Part shown: one piece after another, positions 58,897 through 64,000 of the stretch
Layout of the letters: each line of letters begins with the position of its first letter
Position numbering within the stretch: position 1 is the stretch's first letter
Assembly: GCA_015056495.1 (NCBI GenBank)
Contig: SVGC01000001.1
Span: 154,820 to 218,819, forward strand
Direction of reading: 5' to 3'
Source of the DNA: Butyrivibrio sp.
GTDB lineage: Bacteria; Bacillota; Clostridia; Lachnospirales; Lachnospiraceae
DNA: 64,000 nucleotides
Translations under genes and position numbers: made by a program
Notes under the pieces: model-generated
What the model was told of the DNA's origin: nothing
The model's database searches: none
Seen by the model: the letters and a program-made list of their open reading frames with translations, nothing else

Positions 58897-60051
58897 TCAA
58901 TTACCGTAGATTGCAAGCTGATCCCATGTGTCATCAGGGATGAGGGCGATGTAAGTCTTACCTGTGTTCATTGTAATTTCATTACCATTTTCGTCGTAAT
59001 ATCTTGTAATCTCTGTTTCTGTAGTCTTTGTCCAGACAATATCTGTGATCTTGCCCTTTGTAGCATAGAGACCTGGCTGGTTGGTATCGATACAGTTGTA
59101 GATCAGATAGCCGTTTTCATCAAGCTGAGCGAATGAACATTTCTGAAGGATGACATTGTCAAATGTGAGTACTTCACCGTCTTCAGCATCTTCATGGATC
59201 TCACCATATTCATAGTAGTCATAGGTCTGAGTCTCTTCATTATATACAAGCTGACTGCCATTATGTGAGAAAGGCTTGATATCAATGAATGTAGCATCAG
59301 CACAATACTGATATCCGTTATCTGACAGGTCTACAGTTGTGCCATAGTCTGTAAATGTAAAGTGTGATGTATCTTCGTTGGCATATTCATTGTAATTAAC
59401 TGAATATCCTGAATCTTCGAAGTTGGCTTCAAGATCACCGCTTAATATATATTCTGTATACTCACGACTCTTGCCGTTTGATACACGAGAGAATGTTCCT
59501 GAGAAGTGGTCAGCCCAATCTCTTACGAAATACTGGTCATTGTAGTAAGGACCACCATCGTGGCAGAGAACCGCATTCCATTCAGACATGAGCAGGATAT
59601 TTGTAGGACGGGTACTTCTGATGCTACCCATCTGTTCAATATTACCCCAATCCTTGATGATGCACATAAGTCTTGTGATACGGTCATTCTTGGTGCTGTT
59701 CATCATTTCGTATACAACATCAGCTTCTGCGATGCCGTAGTGTGGAAGAGCAAGAGATTCATTATCAACCATTACTGCGATAGGGCGCTGGTCCTGGATC
59801 TCTTCGCTGATAGGCTCACCTGTAAGTTCGCTAAGGTACATGCCTTCAGGAATTTCATAACTTTCAGCTACTTCCTCTGTTGTTTCAGCAACTGTAGCAT
59901 CATCAGTAGATGCAGCAGTTGTTTCTTCAGCAGCAACAGTAGTCTCTGTTGTACCTGCAACATCTGCATTAGTGTCAGATCCGCATGCAGTAACTGTTGC
60001 GAGCATAGTAGTAGTCATGAGCATGCTTAAAACTCTTTTGTTCATTTTCAT
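58897..60051 (-). CDS. DUF3048 (YerB-like) lipoprotein
   Basis: A 384-residue exported lipoprotein. The signal sequence ends in the lipobox VTAC (Cys23); a Thr/Glu/Ala-rich linker (25-70) follows. The DUF3048 domain starts at YLSELTGEPISEEIQDQRPI and contains AVMVDNESLALPHYGIAEADVVYE, RLMCIIKDW, GSIRSTRP and CHDGGPYYNDQY. The family is widespread in Firmicutes with unknown function. The start is the ATG at 60051 after AAGGGAG; the longer frame upstream has no signal peptide character. Single-gene unit. Confidence 0.9.
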   Translation of the reverse strand: MKMNKRVLSMLMTTTMLATVTACGSDTNADVAGTTETTVAAEETTAASTDDATVAETTEEVAESYEIPEGMYLSELTGEPISEEIQDQRPIAVMVDNESLALPHYGIAEADVVYEMMNSTKNDRITRLMCIIKDWGNIEQMGSIRSTRPTNILLMSEWNAVLCHDGGPYYNDQYFVRDWADHFSGTFSRVSNGKSREYTEYILSGDLEANFEDSGYSVNYNEYANEDTSHFTFTDYGTTVDLSDNGYQYCADATFIDIKPFSHNGSQLVYNEETQTYDYYEYGEIHEDAEDGEVLTFDNVILQKCSFAQLDENGYLIYNCIDTNQPGLYATKGKITDIVWTKTTETEITRYYDENGNEITMNTGKTYIALIPDDTWDQLAIYGN

Positions 60052-60130
60052 AAATAACTCCCTTTTACATGGTTTAAGTGTAAATATAGGTGCACTTCCC
60101 CTAAAAAGCGCTCTACTTACGGCAATTACA

Positions 60131-60159
60131 TAAAAAAGGGGTCTAAAATAAAGACCCCT
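60131..60159 (-). terminator. Terminator of the NUDIX gene
   Basis: AGGGGTCT (60137-60144) and AGACCCCT (60152-60159) form a perfect 8-bp stem with a seven-base loop; on the minus strand a T-run follows (complement of 60132-60137). Confidence 0.88.
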
Positions 60160-60198
60160 AAGCATTCGCCTGTCTAAAATTATATCATAATTATTTGA

Positions 60199-60711
60199 TT
60201 AAGTATATAAAAGTTTTTCTTTTCTCCATTTTAATACTTTTTCAAAAGGCTCTATATTGCGCTCTCTGAATCTGTTCCTGGCAATGAGCTTACGTATTTC
60301 AGCCTCTGAGTACCATGCAACACTTTCAACCTCTGATTTCTGCAGGGTCATGTCGCCTGTGTTCATTTCTTTATCCGTATAATAAATATCACAAAAAGCC
60401 TTGGAAGTTGAAACCGAATCTATGAAAGTAACATCATTGGAAGTAAGCTGGATACCCAGTTCTTCTCTGGTTTCCTTAAGAATAGTATGCAGGCTGTCGT
60501 CACCAAAAGAAACGTGACCACCTGTAGAAGCAATCTTTCCATCTTTATAGATAGGAGTTTTTTGTAGAAGAAATTTATGGTCCTTATTTTCTATAAAAAT
60601 AAGAACTATCATAAAATGTTCTCCGGGAGTGACCTCCAGCTTCTTATTTCTAGCGATTTTGCCACCTGATATTTCGTTTTTGTTATTATCAAACAACTGC
60701 AAATATTCCAT
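60199..60711 (-). CDS. NUDIX hydrolase
   Basis: A 170-residue pyrophosphohydrolase. The NUDIX box region reads GGHVSFGDDSLHTILKETRE then ELGI; the glutamates of REUXEE are present as KETREE, while the first Glu of GX5E is Asp. The N-terminal part (FLLQKTPIYKDGKIASTGGH) is typical of the IDI/NUDIX branch that includes isopentenyl-diphosphate isomerase-like and nucleotide-cleaning enzymes. Substrate unknown. Monocistronic, divergent from the marR operon. Confidence 0.88.
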   Translation of the reverse strand: MEYLQLFDNNKNEISGGKIARNKKLEVTPGEHFMIVLIFIENKDHKFLLQKTPIYKDGKIASTGGHVSFGDDSLHTILKETREELGIQLTSNDVTFIDSVSTSKAFCDIYYTDKEMNTGDMTLQKSEVESVAWYSEAEIRKLIARNRFRERNIEPFEKVLKWRKEKLLYT

Positions 60712-60851
60712 AAAGCACCTCGCACAAATAATTATATATGAGTTAGGAAAAAAAGAAAGTAATTTTATATGTAGATTTTATTAATATTGGGATGAAATCG
60801 ATGAAAAGTAAGCTGTGACTATAAAAAAAGTATAAAGAATGATTATTTTTA

Positions 60852-60880
60852 TTGACAATATGTAGCAGGCTACTTATCAT
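60852..60880 (+). promoter_or_regulatory. Promoter of the marR-ABC operon
   Basis: TTGACA (perfect, 60852-60857), 17-bp spacer and TATCAT (60875-60880). It is one of the best sigma-A promoters in the window, and its spacer holds an inverted repeat. Confidence 0.85.
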
Positions 60881-60898
60881 ATCATATGTAGCTAGCTA
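60863..60898 (+). promoter_or_regulatory. Paired inverted-repeat operators, probable MarR autoregulation
   Basis: TAGCAGGCTA (60863-60872) lies between -35 and -10; TAGCTAGCTA (60889-60898) lies just after the -10. Both are preceded by TATG, so the half-sites ATATGTAGC are repeated. Binding would block RNA polymerase. Confidence 0.7.
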
Positions 60899-60930
60899 AA
60901 TATGGTTTGGCTAATAGAAAGGAAGGAGAA

Positions 60931-61383
60931 ATGGAATGTAACAATGATAAAGATCTATCCAAGATGCCTGTCGCATATAAATTCAAGGTTATAAGTGATC
61001 AGTTTGCAGCTAAGTTGAATTACAGGCGTGAGCAGGATGACATTACTTTTAGTCAGATGGCCATTTTAATCTATCTTTCTAAAAATACTGATCATGACGT
61101 TTCACTTAAGGAATTGAGTGAGGCGGTTCATGTCAAGCATCCGACAGCTATAGGTCTTATAAAAAGGCTTGAAGAAAAAGGTATGGTTTTAAATGTTGTG
61201 AGCGAGGTAAATCGTAAATTCAGGGTGATCTCGATCACAGATAAAGGTAAGGATTACCTGGAGTTTACAAGGAAGAGGCATGATGATATGAACAAATCTC
61301 TGCTTAGTCCTCTTGATCCTACACAGCAGCAACAACTCAGCATGATGCTGGATCTTATACTAGAGAATATTGATTCATTCTAA
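60931..61383 (+). CDS. MarR-family transcriptional regulator
   Basis: A 150-residue winged-helix regulator: DDITFSQMAILIYLSKN, VSLKELSEAVHVKHPTAIGLIKRLEEKGMV (recognition helix) and the wing VNRKFRVISITDKGKDYLE. The ATG at 60931 is used; the TTG at 60907 lies before the AAAGGAAGGAG. It is 19 bases upstream of an ABC exporter pair and likely represses it until an inducing compound (often a drug or metabolite) binds. Confidence 0.91.
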   Translation: MECNNDKDLSKMPVAYKFKVISDQFAAKLNYRREQDDITFSQMAILIYLSKNTDHDVSLKELSEAVHVKHPTAIGLIKRLEEKGMVLNVVSEVNRKFRVISITDKGKDYLEFTRKRHDDMNKSLLSPLDPTQQQQLSMMLDLILENIDSF

Positions 61384-61402
61384 AAAGAAAAGGTGATTAC
61401 AG

Positions 61403-63151
61403 ATGATAAAAACAATTCTAGCGCAGTTAAAGGAGTTTAAGCTCCCATCTATATTGACTCCACTATGTATGATTGGTGAAGTTTTATGTGAGATGATAAT
61501 CCCTATTTTAATGGGAAAAATAGTTGATAATGGTATCTATGGCGGAGATCTGGGATATATTGTCCGCACAGGTATCATGATGATTGTAATTGCAGTACTG
61601 GGACTTTTCAGTGGTCTCGGCGGAGCATATTTTGGTTCAAAGGCTTCTGCAGGTCTTGCAAGGAACCTTCGAAAGGCTATGTATGACAATATCCAGACAT
61701 ACTCTTTTGCCAACATAGACAAGTTCTCAACATCAGGTCTTGTAACACGTCTTACTACTGATGTAACGAATATTCAGAACGCTTATATGATGCTGCTTAG
61801 AATGGCAATGAGAGCTCCTGCTTCTATGATAGTTGCCATGATCATGTCATTCATCATAAGCCCTCAGCTGGCAAGCGTATATCTTATAGCAGTTGTATTT
61901 CTTGGAGCAGTGATGCTTCTGGTAATGAACAGTGCTACCAAGTATTTCAAGGCTGTATTTGAAAAATATGATGCTCTTAATGAGAGCGTACAGGAAAACG
62001 TATCAGCTATCAGAGTTGTAAAGGCATATGTTAGAGAGGATCACGAGATATCCAAGTTCCAGAAGGCTGCGAACAACATCTATCTGATGTTCGTTAAAGC
62101 TGAGAGTACTGTTGTAAAGATCTCACCTATCATGATGGGAACAGTATATGTTTGTATCCTTCTTATCAGCTGGCTTGGTGCTCACATGATCGTTGGCGGC
62201 AGTCTTACAACTGGTGAACTGATGAGTATGCTTACATATTGTCAGAATATCCTTATGAGTCTGATGATGCTCTCAATGATCTTTGTCATGATCACAATGT
62301 CAGAAGCAAGTGCTAAGCGTATTGCAGAAGTTATCAATGAAGAGACATCTCTTAAGAATCCTGAGAATCCGATCTTTGATGTAAAAGACGGATCTATCAG
62401 CTTTGAACATGTTGATTTTGCTTATAAGTCAGATTCCAAGGAGCCTGTTCTTAAAGATATCAATATAGATATTAAATCCGGTGAGACTATTGGTATCATT
62501 GGTGGTACAGGTTCTGCCAAGTCCAGTCTGGTCAATCTTATCAGCCGACTTTATGATGTTACCAAGGGTAGCCTTAAGGTAGGCGGAGTAGATGTAAGAG
62601 ATTATGATATGGAATCCCTTCGAAATCAGGTATCAGTTGTTCTTCAGAAAAACGTTCTTTTCAGTGGAACTATTTATGAGAACCTTCGCTGGGGTAACAA
62701 AGAAGCTTCAGATGAAGAGTGCAAGAGAGCAGCAGAGCTTGCTTGCGCAGATGAGTTTATAAAAGAGCTTCCTGATGGTTATGACACATATATTGAACAG
62801 GGCGGAACAAACGTATCAGGTGGTCAGAGACAGAGATTGTGTATCGCAAGAGCGCTTCTTAAAAAGCCTAAGATCCTGATCCTTGATGATAGTACAAGTG
62901 CCGTAGATACAGCTACTGACGCCAAGATCAGAAAAGCATTTGCTAATGATATTCCAGATACCACCAAGATCATTATTGCTCAGCGTATTTCAAGTGTTCA
63001 GTCTTGTGACAGGATCATTGTAATGGATGAAGGTAAGATCAATGGATTTGGAACTCATGAAGAACTTCTTGCTAATAATTCAATTTACAGAGAAGTATAT
63101 GAGTCACAGACCGGAAGCAGCGCAGACGCAGATTTTGACGAGAAAAACTAA
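61403..63151 (+). CDS. Heterodimeric ABC exporter, subunit with degenerate ATP site
   Basis: A 582-residue half-transporter: six-helix domain (15-310) and ATPase domain (330-575). Walker A is GGTGSAKSS (367-375), signature VSGGQ (471-475). The residue after Walker B Asp495 is Asp496 instead of Glu, and the switch His is Gln527 (IIIAQRIS), so this half carries the non-hydrolytic site typical of BmrC/LmrC-like subunits. It requires the next gene product. Probably exports drugs or peptides under MarR control. Confidence 0.93.
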   Translation: MIKTILAQLKEFKLPSILTPLCMIGEVLCEMIIPILMGKIVDNGIYGGDLGYIVRTGIMMIVIAVLGLFSGLGGAYFGSKASAGLARNLRKAMYDNIQTYSFANIDKFSTSGLVTRLTTDVTNIQNAYMMLLRMAMRAPASMIVAMIMSFIISPQLASVYLIAVVFLGAVMLLVMNSATKYFKAVFEKYDALNESVQENVSAIRVVKAYVREDHEISKFQKAANNIYLMFVKAESTVVKISPIMMGTVYVCILLISWLGAHMIVGGSLTTGELMSMLTYCQNILMSLMMLSMIFVMITMSEASAKRIAEVINEETSLKNPENPIFDVKDGSISFEHVDFAYKSDSKEPVLKDINIDIKSGETIGIIGGTGSAKSSLVNLISRLYDVTKGSLKVGGVDVRDYDMESLRNQVSVVLQKNVLFSGTIYENLRWGNKEASDEECKRAAELACADEFIKELPDGYDTYIEQGGTNVSGGQRQRLCIARALLKKPKILILDDSTSAVDTATDAKIRKAFANDIPDTTKIIIAQRISSVQSCDRIIVMDEGKINGFGTHEELLANNSIYREVYESQTGSSADADFDEKN

Positions 63152-63172
63152 CCTGATTTGGAGGATATAGAT

Positions 63173-64000
63173 ATGGCAGATGAAAAGATAAAAGAGGTTA
63201 AAGGCCCGGGAAGTGGTCCTAGAAGAGGACAGCCTAGACCTAAGGTTGAAAATCCTGGAAAACTTCTACTTAGAACAATGCGATATGTTTTTAAATTCTA
63301 TGGTGTTCAGTGCCTTGCAGTTCTTTTCTGCATAATTGTCAGTGTTTTTGCCAATGTACAGGGAACACTGTTTTTGAAAACACTAATAGATGGTTATATT
63401 CAGCCTATGCTGGATACAGGAAGTAATGATTTTACACCACTTCTTATGGCTATGGCCAGGGTTGCAGTATTTTATGCTATCGGTATAGCAGCAGCTTTTG
63501 CCCAGGCCAAGATGATGGTATACGTGGCTCAGGGTACTTTAAAGAGCCTCAGACAGGAACTCTTTAATCACATGGAGAGCCTGCCTATAAAGTATTTTGA
63601 TACTAATGCCCACGGTGATATCATGTCAGTCTACACCAATGATATTGATACACTCAGACAGATGATAAGCCAGAGTATTCCACAGATCATCAATAGTGTC
63701 ATCACTATTGTGTCTGTATTTGTTTCAATGATAGTGCTCAGCATACCGCTTACTCTTGTTACTTTGGTAATGGTTGCCGTTATGCTCTTTTGCACAGCCA
63801 AGGCTACTAAGGCTTCAGGTAAGAACTTCGTAGCTCAGCAGAAAAACCTCGGTAAACTTAATGGTTACATCGAGGAGATGGTAAATGGACAGAAGGTTGT
63901 AAAGGTATTCTGTCACGAGCAGGAAAGTATTGAAAAGTTTGATGAGTACAATGAAGAACTGTACCAGAGTGCATTTAAGGCCAATGCTTTTTCAGGTGCT
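63173..64000 (+). CDS. Heterodimeric ABC exporter, second subunit (3' end outside window)
   Basis: The frame is open from the ATG at 63173 (GGAGG eight bases upstream) to the window edge, 276 codons. After a basic, Gly/Pro-rich N-terminus (KGPGSGPRRGQPRPK) it has exporter-type helices, LKSLRQELFNHMESLPIKYF then DTNAHGDIMSVYTNDIDTL, the intracellular coupling segment of BmrD-like subunits, and KLNGYIEEMVNGQKVVKVFCHE. The ATPase domain lies beyond the window. It should carry the catalytically intact half of the pair with the preceding gene, 21 bases upstream. Confidence 0.93.
   Translation, partial: MADEKIKEVKGPGSGPRRGQPRPKVENPGKLLLRTMRYVFKFYGVQCLAVLFCIIVSVFANVQGTLFLKTLIDGYIQPMLDTGSNDFTPLLMAMARVAVFYAIGIAAAFAQAKMMVYVAQGTLKSLRQELFNHMESLPIKYFDTNAHGDIMSVYTNDIDTLRQMISQSIPQIINSVITIVSVFVSMIVLSIPLTLVTLVMVAVMLFCTAKATKASGKNFVAQQKNLGKLNGYIEEMVNGQKVVKVFCHEQESIEKFDEYNEELYQSAFKANAFSGA

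Overview
The window looks like a chromosomal segment of a low-GC Gram-positive gut or rumen Lachnospiraceae, most like Butyrivibrio or Pseudobutyrivibrio. This is inferred from AT-rich DNA, strong GGAGG-type ribosome binding sites with several TTG/GTG starts, sigma-A promoters with 17-bp spacers, DUF4317 and DUF3048 proteins, PssD/PssE (Alg14/Alg13-like) glycosyltransferases, CUT1 sugar uptake systems and a cellulase with the WNLGNTLDA motif. No rRNA, tRNA, phage, transposase or CRISPR array was seen.

Positions 1-15816 hold a cell-surface or exopolysaccharide locus, almost all on the plus strand. It has two GT8 paralogues (the first cut by the window edge), a secreted GH5 glycanase, a Wzx-type flippase, a TupA-like ATP-grasp protein (minus strand), GT32, an acyltransferase, a fused Wzz/BY-kinase, two GT2 enzymes, a Wzy-type polymerase, a VanZ-like protein and a membrane-anchored lamin-tail/CotH protein. 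The locus resumes at 17466-20830 (GT92, polysaccharide pyruvyl transferase, FrhB-like protein) and at 29703-34428 (PssD, PssE, initiating sugar-phosphate transferase, second acyltransferase).

Woven into the polysaccharide genes, from 15839 to 31780, is a complete set of lasso-peptide-type (paeninodin-like) RiPP genes. They are a PF14907-type nucleotidyltransferase (N), a B2 transglutaminase-like leader peptidase, a PqqD-type B1 recognition protein, two HPr-kinase-like tailoring kinases (K), an asparagine-synthetase-like cyclase lacking the glutaminase cysteine (C), an ABC exporter (D), a two-component system, and two short precursor genes at 22368 and 25787. The second precursor was buried in a longer reading frame and the first is too short for a usual ORF cutoff. 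Their 18-residue leaders share 12 positions but their cores are unrelated. This is the most interesting system in the window.

Positions 34778-46320 hold a sugar-uptake cluster with unusual composition: a 1032-residue solute-binding lipoprotein-like or secreted protein with extra beta-rich domains, two separate pairs of CUT1 permeases, an NHL-propeller/YIP1 membrane protein and a DUF5696 protein. A cytoplasmic GH95 fucosidase-type enzyme (46474-48825) follows. No ATPase is present, so a shared MsmX-type ATPase encoded elsewhere is inferred.

Positions 48826-64000 are mostly core genes: an SCP2 protein with a histone-like tail, a PHP phosphatase, the fructose PTS operon fruR-fruK-fruA-ptsH-ptsI (minus strand, with a triple 10-bp operator), an orphan CheC/FliY phosphatase, DUF4317, a DUF3048 lipoprotein, a NUDIX hydrolase, and a marR-ABC-ABC operon whose last gene runs off the window. 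Intergenic spaces here carry dispersed REP-like hairpins sharing a GGGGACG core, which also occurs inside the RiPP region at 21266.
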